64,000 nucleotides of DNA from Lentzea nigeriaca. GTDB taxonomy: Bacteria > Actinomycetota > Actinomycetes > Mycobacteriales > Pseudonocardiaceae. Below are positions 1 through 8,577 of the stretch, piece by piece; the first letter of the stretch is position 1; every line of letters starts with the position of its first letter. The notes beneath the pieces are model-generated. The model was not told the DNA's origin. It searched no databases and saw only the letters and a program-made list of their open reading frames with translations. Location of the stretch: the NCBI RefSeq assembly GCF_016907955.1, contig NZ_JAFBCX010000004.1, positions 62,001 to 126,000 on the forward strand. Reading direction: 5' to 3'. A program made the position numbers and the translations under genes.

Positions 1-712
1 CGCCATCCGGCCACCGAAGCGGGCCATCGCCGACGCCAGCTTCGACAGCCTGCCCGCGATCTTGGTGGCCATCATCGCCGCGCGCGTGCCCGCATAGCCC
101 GCGAACGCCGCGATGGAACTGCCCAGCGTGACCACCGCCGACGCCGCGGCGATCAACGCGCTCGCGATCAGTTCACCGATCAGGTCCGAGATCCAGCCGA
201 ACACCAGCGACCGCAGCTCGCAGACCAGCGCACCGGACAGCGCGTAGATCGCCGCGGTGCCGTCCATGGTCTTGCCCAGCGCCTCGTACTCGCCGGCCAT
301 CTGCTCCATCTCACGCTTGAACGCGTCCCCGGCCGCACCCTCCCAGTCCGAGACACCGCGCAGATCCTCGCGGTGCTCCTGGGCGATCATCTTCATCTCG
401 AGCGCGGCCTGCTTGAGCTGGTCGGTGTTCGCGTTGATCTCGTCGGGGTTGCCCAGCAACGCGTCCAGCGGCTCGCGCAGGAAGTCGACGTGCTCCAGCA
501 GCCAGCCGACGCCCGCGGACGCGAGCATGCTCAGCGGGTTCGCCATGGTGGCGACCACGTCCACCACCATGCCGGCACCGCCGAGCGCGACGTCGATGAC
601 GTCCGGCCCCTCGCCCTCGGACTCCGACGTCAGCGAATCGACGAAGCCCGCGACGCTGTCCACCACGCCGGCGCCGGTCGACCACGTGGTCGTGCTGTTC
701 TCCTCTGCCACG
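1..712 (-). CDS. WXG/ESX-like protein, C-terminus cut by window edge
   Basis: An open frame of 237 codons runs off the left edge from a GTG at 712, which has a GGGGGA ribosome site just upstream. It begins VAEENSTTTWSTG. A WEG motif lies at residues 123-125 within a helical stretch (about 95-150) resembling the WXG100 fold. It is followed by a hydrophobic Ala-rich region (residues 165-210), probably membrane-active. Large WXG-containing proteins of this form are common type VII (ESX) substrates or toxin carriers in actinomycetes. Such proteins often end in a variable domain, which is not visible here. It lies 16 bp after a YbaB gene, a usual pairing in ESX-like loci. The fold assignment rests on motif and context only. 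Confidence 0.7.
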
Positions 713-728
713 GTTCCCCCAGGGCCGA

Positions 729-1232
729 TCAGCGGTTCTTGAAGATCGAGCCGTCGCCGAAGTCCTCGTCCTCATCCACACTCGGACGTGGCGCGGGACG
801 ACGAGCCGGCGGTGCCGGTGCGGCGGTCACGGCGCGTTCCTCGTACTCCTCGTTGAACGCATAGCCCGACGGCTGCTGCTCTTCCTCCTCCGCAGGCGGC
901 AGGTACTCGGTGATCAGGCGATAGGTTTCCGAGCCCTCGCCCTCGACCGCGCCGAACGTCTCCGCGACCTTCACCGCCGCACCACGCTGCGCCCGGCGTG
1001 CGATCTCGAGGATCTCCCCCGACAGCTGACCCGGCGCCTTCCGCATGGCCTCCGCCGTCAGCTCCAGGCCGGTCAGCGCACCGTTCGGCGCGACGCTCAC
1101 CGTGATCGACCCGTCCTTCGACGACGCCGACCCGCCCGCCTGCGCCAGTCCTTCCTGCACCGCGGCAGCCTTCGCCTGCGCCTCGGCGATCTTCGCCTCG
1201 AAGTCCCGCATCCACTCCTCGGGCGTCTTCAC
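729..1232 (-). CDS. YbaB/EbfC family nucleoid-associated protein
   Basis: This 167-residue protein starts at a GTG (VKTPEEWMRDFEAKI). I chose that start because GGAG lies 5 nt upstream; longer in-frame starts reach 1310. The N-terminal half has the YbaB pattern: a long charged and Ala-rich helix (residues 8-30), then GSITVSVAPNGALTGLELT, matching the family's beta-strand block, then another helix. The C-terminal 50 residues are acidic and Pro-rich, as in actinobacterial ESX-linked YbaB paralogs. YbaB proteins bind DNA as dimers. It is co-directional with the WXG-type gene 16 bp downstream, so the two are probably one operon. Confidence 0.8.
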   Translation of the reverse strand: MKTPEEWMRDFEAKIAEAQAKAAAVQEGLAQAGGSASSKDGSITVSVAPNGALTGLELTAEAMRKAPGQLSGEILEIARRAQRGAAVKVAETFGAVEGEGSETYRLITEYLPPAEEEEQQPSGYAFNEEYEERAVTAAPAPPARRPAPRPSVDEDEDFGDGSIFKNR

Positions 1233-1534
1233 CAGCACTCCATCTCGCACTCGACCGTACGGCCCAGAGGATTCCACAACCGAGGTCGACGCGTTGCCTG
1301 AACAACCCAATCAAGTCCATTCACGTAACGGACTCCGCTCCCGAACCGGTTGCCAAGCCCGATTCGGTCGGCGGACGGCTCCGGTCCGTGGTCGAGACAC
1401 GGCCGCGAGAGAGAAACCCGCAGGTAGCGGGCCTCCCCGGAACTAGGACCCGCACGTCACGCGACCGGGTGCTGGCGCGCGAGGACTGTCGGTGGCCTCA
1501 GTTGGCCCCCGTGCCGTGCGACTCAACGGGAGAC
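1233..1534. other. Intergenic region with no gene seen
   Basis: About 300 bp between two leftward genes. I saw no convincing coding frame, tRNA fold or strong terminator. It presumably holds the promoter of the YbaB/WXG pair. Confidence 0.5.
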
Positions 1535-1930
1535 CTACGCGATGCTTCCCTCCGCCGACGACGAGCAGTAGCGCACGCCGTTCACCTCGTGGTTCTGGAA
1601 CGTGACCTTGTAACCGTCCAGCGTCGCGCCTTCGTAGTGCAGAGCCTGCTTGCCGCCCTGCACCACATGCCTTGCCACGCCTGAAGAATCCGTCGAGGCC
1701 TGCGCGATCAGGCGCCCTTCCTCACCGCCAGGTCCGGTGGCGCGCGTGTAGAACGCGACCCTGCCGCCGGACACCGGTGAACCGTCCGAGGACAACACGG
1801 CCTCCAGCGCGAGCGGCGTGCCGGACGCCGGACGGGCTTCGAGTGCCGAGTCCGTGCAGAAGACGCCGCAGGCGGTCGCTGTGGTCGACGCGGCGACGGC
1901 CAGCAGGACCAGCAGGAGGTTTCTGATCAC
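1535..1930 (-). CDS. Putative lipoprotein with Ig-like fold
   Basis: A 131-residue exported protein of unknown function. Starting at the GTG at 1930 gives a compact lipoprotein signal: Arg at residue 3, hydrophobic residues 4-18, and Cys21 in the lipobox-like TATAC. An in-frame upstream start at 1963 would only add a polar extension. After the Cys, the LALEAVLSSDGSPVSGGRVAFY segment resembles an Ig-like repeat that decorates extracellular proteins. Four further Cys residues could form disulfides. It stands alone, and nothing nearby indicates a partner. Confidence 0.65.
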   Translation of the reverse strand: MIRNLLLVLLAVAASTTATACGVFCTDSALEARPASGTPLALEAVLSSDGSPVSGGRVAFYTRATGPGGEEGRLIAQASTDSSGVARHVVQGGKQALHYEGATLDGYKVTFQNHEVNGVRYCSSSAEGSIA

Positions 1931-2095
1931 GGACCGAGGTTGGCAGATCCTCGGCTCACGCACTCACGAAATGCGGCAAGAGGCACATCTGTCCTATGAG
2001 GAGAGTGGGCCGATGGCGGGAATCGCTTACCACTACAGAGTGCATCTCGGCGTGTGCGGCGCCACGTTGCCCGCGGAGGCCAGCAGACTGGGCGC

Positions 2096-2551
2096 GTGGA
2101 CACCAGGAAGCGAGTCGACCCAGCCCGTCGTGGCCGCACGATCCTGGGCGTGTCGTTGGTGCTTACAGCAGTTGTCGCGGGCACGCGCGCCGCAGTGGGG
2201 TTCAGCTACGAGGCGGAGACGGAGCTCGCGATCCGCTCGCAGGACGGCCTGGACGTCACCATCGCGCTCCACACCGGACTGACGTACGCGTGGCTCGTCT
2301 TCGCGGTGCTCGCCGGCGTCTCCGCGGTTCCGCTGCTCCTCAACGGATCGGGGCGGACGTTCGCGGCCGGGATCTGTTACGCGCTGGGAATGCCGTTGCT
2401 GCTGCTGGGCATCGGTGTGCCGGCACCGGTTTCCGCGGTCAGGACGTGGACGTGGGTGGCGTGCGGAACCATCGTGTTGCTCGCGGGTTTCGTGATGCTG
2501 ACTTCCGGACCGGTTCCACAGCAACGCCGCCGATCTGTGCGAACTCGCTGA
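2096..2551 (+). CDS. Four-helix membrane protein of unknown function
   Basis: A protein of about 151 residues, with GTG at 2096 as the likeliest start; an in-frame start at 2054 would add a basic tail. Four hydrophobic segments are visible: TILGVSLVLTAVVAGTRAAV, GLTYAWLVFAVLAGVSAVPL, FAAGICYALGMPLLLLGIGV and TWVACGTIVLLAGFVMLTS. The N-terminus is strongly basic (RKRVDPARRGR) and the C-terminus ends in Arg residues, so both ends are probably cytoplasmic. I do not recognise a family. The gap to the next gene is only 32 bp. Confidence 0.6.
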   Translation: MDTRKRVDPARRGRTILGVSLVLTAVVAGTRAAVGFSYEAETELAIRSQDGLDVTIALHTGLTYAWLVFAVLAGVSAVPLLLNGSGRTFAAGICYALGMPLLLLGIGVPAPVSAVRTWTWVACGTIVLLAGFVMLTSGPVPQQRRRSVRTR

Positions 2552-2583
2552 AAACCGCGTTCCGTCCTGGCATGGTGTCCGCC

Positions 2584-3072
2584 ATGATCGAGACAGCAAG
2601 GCTGGCCGGGTTCTTCGCCGCCCACGGTGTCTGGTGCGTCTCCGAGGGAGAGACGCTGATCCCGTTGCTCGGGTACCTGCACGCCGACGGCGAGTACGGC
2701 ATGGACCGGTTGATGTTCGACGACTACGCGGAAGGTGCCCGCGCAGGCCAGGACGCGTTGGCGGACGGCGATCCCAGCTGGGTCGGCGCCGTGCTCGTGG
2801 CCGACGGCTACATCCACCTCGACCAGGGCAAGACCGACGCGTTGCTGATCGAGGCCGTCCAGTACGGCGCGTACCGGCAGAGCCTGCAGCTGGCCGTGCC
2901 CTACCGGCCGGCGCAGGACCCGCGCGGATTCGCCGTGCACAAGCCCAAGTTCATGAACGCGGACTGCGACGACCCGGAGTTCGACGCGATGGCGGAGGCG
3001 TTCTTCGTCGGTGCCGCGTCCCACACCGAGGCAAACGCGGTGTGGGACGCGCACCTGGACGAAACCGTCTAG
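2584..3072 (+). CDS. Conserved-looking hypothetical protein
   Basis: A soluble protein of 162 residues, beginning MIETARLAGFFAAHGVW; an alternative ATG lies at 2572. No signal peptide or membrane helix is present. It is acidic, with aromatic-rich segments such as GEYGMDRLMFDDYAEG and VQYGAYRQSLQLAVPY, and third-position GC is high, so coding potential looks real. I do not recognise a family. It converges on the M6 protease gene: the two stop codons share the same CTAG tetranucleotide (3069-3072). Confidence 0.65.
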   Translation: MIETARLAGFFAAHGVWCVSEGETLIPLLGYLHADGEYGMDRLMFDDYAEGARAGQDALADGDPSWVGAVLVADGYIHLDQGKTDALLIEAVQYGAYRQSLQLAVPYRPAQDPRGFAVHKPKFMNADCDDPEFDAMAEAFFVGAASHTEANAVWDAHLDETV

Positions 3073-5156
3073 CGCCGACCGGTCACCGTGCAGGTGGCGG
3101 TCGCGGTCTTGGCCGGGTTGCTCTCCGAGGTGGCCGTGAGGGTCACCTTGGACGACATCGGCCCACCCGTGCGCCGCGCGTGCACCGGAACGTCGACGCG
3201 GCCGCCGAACTTGGCCGTGGCCAAGGCATTCGGGACGGAGACGGACCAGCCGTTCTCCGCCTTCGCCGTCACGCGGTACACGTCACCGTCGAGGTACTGG
3301 TCGACGGGCTCCGGGTGCTGGCTTCCCGGCGGCGCGGTGCGACCCGTGTTGGTCAACGGGAAGCGGCACGTCGCAACGCCCGTCCCGTCGGCGCGAGCCG
3401 CGGTCGGGGTGACCCGCACGCCTCGCTGCTGCGGGCCGGCGCCGTCGAGCGAGCGGATCGCCACGGTGTAGGACAGCACGCCGCGCGAGTCGCGTTGCAG
3501 GTCCAGCACGTAGAAGTGCAGCCGGTTGGCCGTGTCGACGTACTCGTACTCGCTGCCGGAGTTCGTGCCGACGTGGAACAACGCGTCCGCCAGCTGCCGG
3601 TAGTCGCCGATCGTGATCGGGACCTTGGTGCCGTCGGGCAGGACGTAGTCGGTCATGCCGATGTCCTGCGGGTTGGCGTCGATCACCCACGTGAACGGGG
3701 CCGCGTCCTGGTTCTTCGTCTTGGCCAGCAACACACCCGCGTCCGGAGTGAACGAGTCGGCGCCCATCCTGTCGACGACTTCGAGCGTGTAGTTGTTGTA
3801 GCCGCCGCCGTCGCAGAACGGGTTGGTGTTCACGTTGCACGAGGGCGATTTGTCACCGGTGCCGAGCGCGAGGTTGATGCCGGTCAGGCCGGTCGCTCCG
3901 GGATCGACCTCGCGGGCGGTGATCTTCGCGATGACCAGGCCGGAGCTGGAAAGCGCTTCCCTGGACAGGCGCAGCACGTTGCGCTCGTCGATGATGCCGA
4001 GCTTGATCTTGTTGCGGAACGTCTGCTGCGCGCCGAGAGACGCACCGCCGGTGGCAGGGATCGTCCAACGCGAGTGCGGGCCGCCGGGGCCGTTGAACGA
4101 GCCGCGCGACAACATGTCCCACGGGCCGCTGTAGTCACGGCGCGGCGGGCTGCCGTACGGGTTGTTGTAGTTGTCGCCGATGCCCAGGATGTGGCTCAGC
4201 TCGTGCGCGTACACGCCCTGGCCCGAACTCTCGGCCTGGGTGGACGAGCCACCGCCCGCGTTGGGCCAGATGCTCGACCCCGCCGCCCACGACGTCCAGT
4301 CGACGTACCGGGTCTTCGACCAGTTCGGCAGCGCGGGGTCCGGCGGGCCGAAGTCGTCGGTGACGTCCTCCTTGGTGCGGAACTTCATCATCCCGAACTC
4401 CTGCCAGGTGCCGGACTCGTCCTGGCCGGCGGACAGGTAGTAGATGAAGTCGTACCCGTTGGGCACCTCGTTGCCGACGTCGGCGACCCAGGCGGCACGG
4501 CCGTCGGTGCGGATGTTGCGGTTGCACGAGTCACCGGCGGGACAACCGGTGCCGCCCTGGAACTCCATGGCGTACTCGTGGTCCTTGCCCGGCATCGTGT
4601 ACGGGCCGAACGCCTTCAGCTCGACGCCGTAGCGCCCGCCGGAGGTCTCCATCCAGTACTCGTGCACGGTGTGGCCGCGGTTGAGACCGTTCGGCTTGTT
4701 GAGGAAGTCCTGGTAGAACTGCGCGACCTGGCCGCGGGGAACGTTGTTGGCCTCCACGCTCGGGTTGCCGAACACCGTGGAGTTCTTCGGTTGCGTGACG
4801 ACGAACGGCTGGTTCGGGTAGTCCAGGAGAACCAGTGCGCCCTTGAAGTCGCGCACCGAACCGCGGACGGCCGGGTCGGCCCAGTTCGTTCCGGGGATCT
4901 TCTTGTAGTCACGTTCCCACGTCATGTGGTCGGGGTTGACCCAGTTCTGCGGGTCGATCGGGCCGGGGAACCCGTCGACGGCGGCCACGCGTGCCGCGTC
5001 CCTGGCCTGCTGCCAGGGCTGCTGCTGGGGCCAGTGGTCGAACTGCCACGGATGCGCTGGCTGGTCAGGGGAAGCGGCTGAGTTGCCGGCCGTGATCATC
5101 GCGACCGACAACAGCGCGGTGATCATCAGGGCAGGGCGCCGGTGTCTGCGGTCCAT
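3069..5156 (-). CDS. Secreted M6-family metalloprotease
   Basis: A 695-residue secreted zinc endopeptidase. The start at 5156 (MDRRHRR) gives a normal Sec signal: basic n-region, hydrophobic MITALLSVAMITAG, and a likely cut after NSAA. The catalytic site is HELSHILGIGD, the HExxHxxGxxD metzincin-like signature of the M6 family (immune inhibitor A relatives), with a downstream Met (WDML) as in this clan. Several Cys pairs and a C-terminal beta-sandwich (about residues 590-695, RVDVPVHARRTGG) suggest an extracellular accessory domain. The family degrades host or environmental proteins; the substrate here is unknown. It is transcribed away from the adjacent two-component system, with no operon partner. 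Confidence 0.9.
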   Translation of the reverse strand: MDRRHRRPALMITALLSVAMITAGNSAASPDQPAHPWQFDHWPQQQPWQQARDAARVAAVDGFPGPIDPQNWVNPDHMTWERDYKKIPGTNWADPAVRGSVRDFKGALVLLDYPNQPFVVTQPKNSTVFGNPSVEANNVPRGQVAQFYQDFLNKPNGLNRGHTVHEYWMETSGGRYGVELKAFGPYTMPGKDHEYAMEFQGGTGCPAGDSCNRNIRTDGRAAWVADVGNEVPNGYDFIYYLSAGQDESGTWQEFGMMKFRTKEDVTDDFGPPDPALPNWSKTRYVDWTSWAAGSSIWPNAGGGSSTQAESSGQGVYAHELSHILGIGDNYNNPYGSPPRRDYSGPWDMLSRGSFNGPGGPHSRWTIPATGGASLGAQQTFRNKIKLGIIDERNVLRLSREALSSSGLVIAKITAREVDPGATGLTGINLALGTGDKSPSCNVNTNPFCDGGGYNNYTLEVVDRMGADSFTPDAGVLLAKTKNQDAAPFTWVIDANPQDIGMTDYVLPDGTKVPITIGDYRQLADALFHVGTNSGSEYEYVDTANRLHFYVLDLQRDSRGVLSYTVAIRSLDGAGPQQRGVRVTPTAARADGTGVATCRFPLTNTGRTAPPGSQHPEPVDQYLDGDVYRVTAKAENGWSVSVPNALATAKFGGRVDVPVHARRTGGPMSSKVTLTATSESNPAKTATATCTVTGRR

Positions 5157-5185
5157 ACCACCACCGTGGTGCAGAGCCGCCCGCG

Positions 5186-6541
5186 TCAACCACCGACGAT
5201 CGTCGGCAGCTTGAGACGTACCGAGGCGCCTCGGCCGTTGGGCACGAACCGCACGGCACCTCCGTGCACCGCAACGATGTCCGCCACGATCGCCAGTCCC
5301 AGCCCGGAACCGGGCAGGCCGCGGGCGCCGGGCGCGCGCCAGAACCGTTCGAACGCCACTTCCCTGTGTTCTGGCGGGAGTCCGGGTCCCTCGTCGGTGA
5401 CCGTGAGCCAGCCGGGCCGGGAGCGGACCGTGATCGTCGAACCGGCCGGGCCGAACTTCACCGCGTTGTCCAGCAGGTTCAGCACGCTGCGTTCGAGCGC
5501 GGCCGCGTCGCCGAGGGTCCGCCACTGGGAGCGGTCGACATCGAAGACGTGGTCGTGGGCACGGCTGCGGGCGCGTTTCACCGCGCGGTCGATCACGTCG
5601 GCGACGTCGACGGGTTCGCGGGCCAGTTCGCGGTCGTCACGGGCGAGCACGACGAGTTCGGTGACGAGGTCGGTGAACTCCTGGCTCTGGGCCTGCAGAC
5701 GGTCGAGCACCTCGCCGCGCTGGGGCAGCTCGCGGCCAGTGCGTTCACTGCGCACCAACAGATCGATGTTGGTGCGCAGGCTGGTCAACGGCGTGCGGAG
5801 CTCGTGGGCGGCGTCGTTGACGAGATCCCGTTGCCGGCGGCGGGATTCGGCCAGCGCGGCGGTCATCGACGTGAAGGCGCGGCCGAGCCTGCCGACCTCG
5901 TCCTGGCCCGAGACGGTGACCGGGGTCGTCAGATCCTCGGTGCGGGCGATGTGTTCGGCGGCTTCGGTGAGGCGTTCCATCGGGGCCAGGGCACGGCGGG
6001 TCAACCAGAAACCGAGTGCGGCGACCAGCACCGCTCCGAAGACGGCGACGCTCACGAGCACCCCGGCCAGCGCGGCCAGCGTGTCGTCGATCTCGACGAG
6101 GCTGCGGCTGAGGATCAGGACGTCGCCGTTGTCCAGCGGTACCAGCAGAACGCGGACCGACGTGCCCGCCGCCGTCAGGCCGTCGCGGAACGTCGGAGTG
6201 GTCACCTGGTCGTCGCCGGGGACGGTGACGGCAGGGTCGACGCCGGGCGGAGCGCAGGTGCTGCCGTCGAGCTTGAACAGCTGGATGCCCTGCAGGACCA
6301 GTTGCAGCCCTTGACCGGGAGCGCCCTCGTCGCACCGCAGCTTGAACTCCCGCCTCATCCCCAGCTCCGGTGGCCGCAGGACCGGCGGTGGCAGGCTCGC
6401 GAGCATCGACTTGTCCAGCTGCGTGCGCAGGTTGTGCTCGGTCACGAGCCAGGTGACGACGCTGATCCCGGTGATCGCCACGGCCACCACGCACGCGGTG
6501 ATCAACGCGAGTTTGCCGCGCAGCAGCACCGGGCCCCTCAC
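5186..6541 (-). CDS. Sensor histidine kinase (HAMP-HisKA-HATPase)
   Basis: A membrane sensor kinase of 451 residues. TM1 spans about 10-33 and TM2 about 155-180, enclosing a sensor loop of about 120 residues with two Cys. HAMP runs about 180-232. The H-box DAAHELRTPLTSLR carries the phospho-acceptor His at about 246. The N-box (LLDNAVKFGP) and G-boxes (DEGPGLP, GSGLGLAI) are intact, so it should autophosphorylate. The GTG start overlaps the stop of the regulator gene (GTGA, 6538-6541), indicating translational coupling. The ligand is unknown. The divergent glycosyltransferase pair at 7360 is a plausible target. Confidence 0.95.
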   Translation of the reverse strand: MRGPVLLRGKLALITACVVAVAITGISVVTWLVTEHNLRTQLDKSMLASLPPPVLRPPELGMRREFKLRCDEGAPGQGLQLVLQGIQLFKLDGSTCAPPGVDPAVTVPGDDQVTTPTFRDGLTAAGTSVRVLLVPLDNGDVLILSRSLVEIDDTLAALAGVLVSVAVFGAVLVAALGFWLTRRALAPMERLTEAAEHIARTEDLTTPVTVSGQDEVGRLGRAFTSMTAALAESRRRQRDLVNDAAHELRTPLTSLRTNIDLLVRSERTGRELPQRGEVLDRLQAQSQEFTDLVTELVVLARDDRELAREPVDVADVIDRAVKRARSRAHDHVFDVDRSQWRTLGDAAALERSVLNLLDNAVKFGPAGSTITVRSRPGWLTVTDEGPGLPPEHREVAFERFWRAPGARGLPGSGLGLAIVADIVAVHGGAVRFVPNGRGASVRLKLPTIVGG

Positions 6542-7203
6542 GACGACTCGCGCAGGATGAAACCGAGGCCGCGCACCGTGTGGAGCAGGCGGGAGCGGCC
6601 GCCTGCCTCGGTCTTGCGGCGCAGGTAGCCGATGTACACGTCGAGGTTGTTGGTGCCGTGGTCGTGACCCCAGACGGCGTGCTTGAGGTGCTGCTTGGTC
6701 AGCAACCGTTCCGGGTCGCGCAGGAACACCGCCAGCAGGTCGAACTCGGTCGGGGTCAGGTCGAGCCGCGTGCCCGCCCTGGTGACCTCGCGGGCCTGCG
6801 GATCCATGACCAGGTCGGCGAAGTGCAACGAGCTCGGGGCCGGTCTCAGGCGGTTCTGCTTGAGCAGGGCGCGGACGCGGGCCAGGAGTTCCTCCAGCGC
6901 GAACGGCTTGACCAGGTAGTCGTCGGCGCCGGCGTCGAGACCCGTCACCCGGTCGCCCAGCGCGTCGCGGGCCGTGAGCATCAGCACGGGCAGACGCTCC
7001 CCCGCCGCGCGCAACCGGCGGCAGGCCTCCGAACCGTCCACGTTCGGCATCATCAGGTCGAGGATCGCCAGGTCGATGCCGGTGAGCAGGCGCAGCGCCT
7101 CGGCTCCGTCGGCGGCGGTGGTGACCTCGTAGCCCTCGAACTCGAGGCTGCGCCGCAGACTGTCCCGGACGTCCGGGTCGTCGTCCACCACGAGCAGTCG
7201 CAT
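6538..7203 (-). CDS. OmpR-family response regulator
   Basis: A DNA-binding regulator of 221 residues. The receiver domain begins MRLLVVDDDPD, has the phospho-acceptor Asp at residue 49 in ILDLMMPN, and keeps the conserved Thr (LTAR) and Lys (VKPF). A winged-helix Trans_reg_C domain follows (about residues 125-221, LTPTEFDLL and VYIGYLRRKTE). I chose the ATG at 7203, where the receiver fold starts; longer in-frame starts only add an unstructured tail. It precedes its kinase in one operon and is divergent from the GT2-GtrA gene across about 155 bp, where its operator probably lies. Confidence 0.95.
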   Translation of the reverse strand: MRLLVVDDDPDVRDSLRRSLEFEGYEVTTAADGAEALRLLTGIDLAILDLMMPNVDGSEACRRLRAAGERLPVLMLTARDALGDRVTGLDAGADDYLVKPFALEELLARVRALLKQNRLRPAPSSLHFADLVMDPQAREVTRAGTRLDLTPTEFDLLAVFLRDPERLLTKQHLKHAVWGHDHGTNNLDVYIGYLRRKTEAGGRSRLLHTVRGLGFILRESS

Positions 7204-7359
7204 GGTGGCGACGGTAGAGCCGGAACCTGTGAGTCCGCTGTGTGAAGCGGCCACCTCTCACGAATCTCTCAGCAGAAGCCAAGGACGTTCTCACGACCGC
7301 GTCAGCACTCTCGGTGCTGCAGCGAGCACAGCTGCAGTCCACAGTGGAACGGAGAACCA

Positions 7360-8577
7360 ATGGCGGTGAGCACCGCACAGGCCACGGGGACGGTCGACAT
7401 CATGATCCCCGTCTACAACGAGGAACGCGCCCTGCCCGGTTGCGTCGAGGTGCTGCACGCGTTCCTCGAGGAGCAGTTCCCGTTCGACTGGTCGATCGTG
7501 GTGGTGGACAACGCCAGCACCGACAGAACCCTGGCGGTGGCCGAGAAGCTGGCGGCCCGGTACGAGCGTGTCCGCGTGCACCACCTCGACCGCAAGGGCC
7601 GCGGGCTCGCGTTGCGGGAGTCGTGGGGCTCCAGCGAGGCGGCCGTCGTCGTCTACATGGACGTCGATCTCTCCACCGGGCTGGACGGGTTGCTGCCGCT
7701 GGTGGCGCCGCTGCTCAACGGGCACTCGGACCTCGCGATCGGCTCTCGGCTCGCGCCCGGTTCGCGGACGGTGCGCGGGCCACGGCGTGAGCTGGTCTCC
7801 CGTGCGTACAACGCGTTGATCCGGCTGACGCACGGCGCGCGGTTCAGCGACGCCCAGTGCGGCTTCAAGGCGGCGCGGACCGACGTCATCCGCCCGTTGC
7901 TCGACCGGGCGCGCGACGAGGCGTGGTTCTTCGACACCGAGCTGCTGCTCCTGGCCGAGCACAACGGTCTGCGCGTGCACGAGGTGCCGGTCGACTGGGT
8001 CGAGGACGTCGACAGCCGGGTCGACGTCGTCAACACCGCGATCGACGACATCAAGGGCCTGATCCGCGTGGCGCGCGCCAAGGCCAACGGCACGGCGCTC
8101 GTCCGCGGTCTGCCGCAACGGCCCCAGCCCCGCGCCATCCACCCCGACGCCGTGCTGAGCCGCAGCGAGGGCGGGCTCTCCTGGCAGGTGCTGTCGTTCG
8201 CGGTGATCGGCGTGATCTCCACGCTCGCGAACCTGGCTCTGTACGGCGTCTTCCGGCTGTGGTGGCCGGTGCTCGCGGCCAACCTCGCCGCCCTGGTCAT
8301 CACGACTCTCTTCAACACGGAGGCCAATCGCCGCTTCACCTTCACGGCTCGCAACACGGCCCGCGGCAGAACACATCTGCAGGGCTTCGTGGTGTTCGGC
8401 CTCTACTACGCGTTCACGTCGGCCGCGCTGCTCGTGTCGCACGCGGCCGTTCCTGATCCGTCCCGTGCGCTGGAGCTGGTCGTGCTGCTCGGCTCGTCGG
8501 CCATCGGCACGGCGGGGCGCTTCTTCCTGTTGCGGAGCTGGGTGTTCCGCCGGGTCAACCGAAAGGACCAGGCATGA
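7360..8577 (+). CDS. GT2 glycosyltransferase fused to a GtrA domain
   Basis: A 405-residue two-domain protein. Residues 1 to about 235 are a GT-A family 2 transferase like dolichyl-phosphate or undecaprenyl-phosphate sugar synthases, with IMIPVYNEE, VVDNASTDRT and the metal-binding DVD motif in YMDVDLST. From about residue 265 a four-helix GtrA domain begins (LSFAVIGVISTLANLALYGV). GtrA proteins are linked to flipping lipid-linked sugars. The ATG has a GGAGA site 6 nt upstream. The stop overlaps the next gene's start (ATGA), so it is coupled to the GT39 protein. The pair probably makes, flips and transfers a polyprenyl-phosphate sugar to an exported acceptor, comparable to the Bacillus YkcC/YkcB pair. 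Confidence 0.9.
   Translation: MAVSTAQATGTVDIMIPVYNEERALPGCVEVLHAFLEEQFPFDWSIVVVDNASTDRTLAVAEKLAARYERVRVHHLDRKGRGLALRESWGSSEAAVVVYMDVDLSTGLDGLLPLVAPLLNGHSDLAIGSRLAPGSRTVRGPRRELVSRAYNALIRLTHGARFSDAQCGFKAARTDVIRPLLDRARDEAWFFDTELLLLAEHNGLRVHEVPVDWVEDVDSRVDVVNTAIDDIKGLIRVARAKANGTALVRGLPQRPQPRAIHPDAVLSRSEGGLSWQVLSFAVIGVISTLANLALYGVFRLWWPVLAANLAALVITTLFNTEANRRFTFTARNTARGRTHLQGFVVFGLYYAFTSAALLVSHAAVPDPSRALELVVLLGSSAIGTAGRFFLLRSWVFRRVNRKDQA

Noticed and set aside
2634..5081. A rightward frame of more than 800 codons across the M6 protease gene.
   Set aside because: It is a high-GC antisense reading with no family features, rich in Arg/Val/Gly. The opposite strand carries a clear protease.
5186..7378. 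A long leftward frame spanning both the histidine kinase and the response regulator region.
   Set aside because: Only the part from 6541 encodes kinase sequence. The upstream part is an Arg/Gly-rich out-of-frame reading of the OmpR gene.
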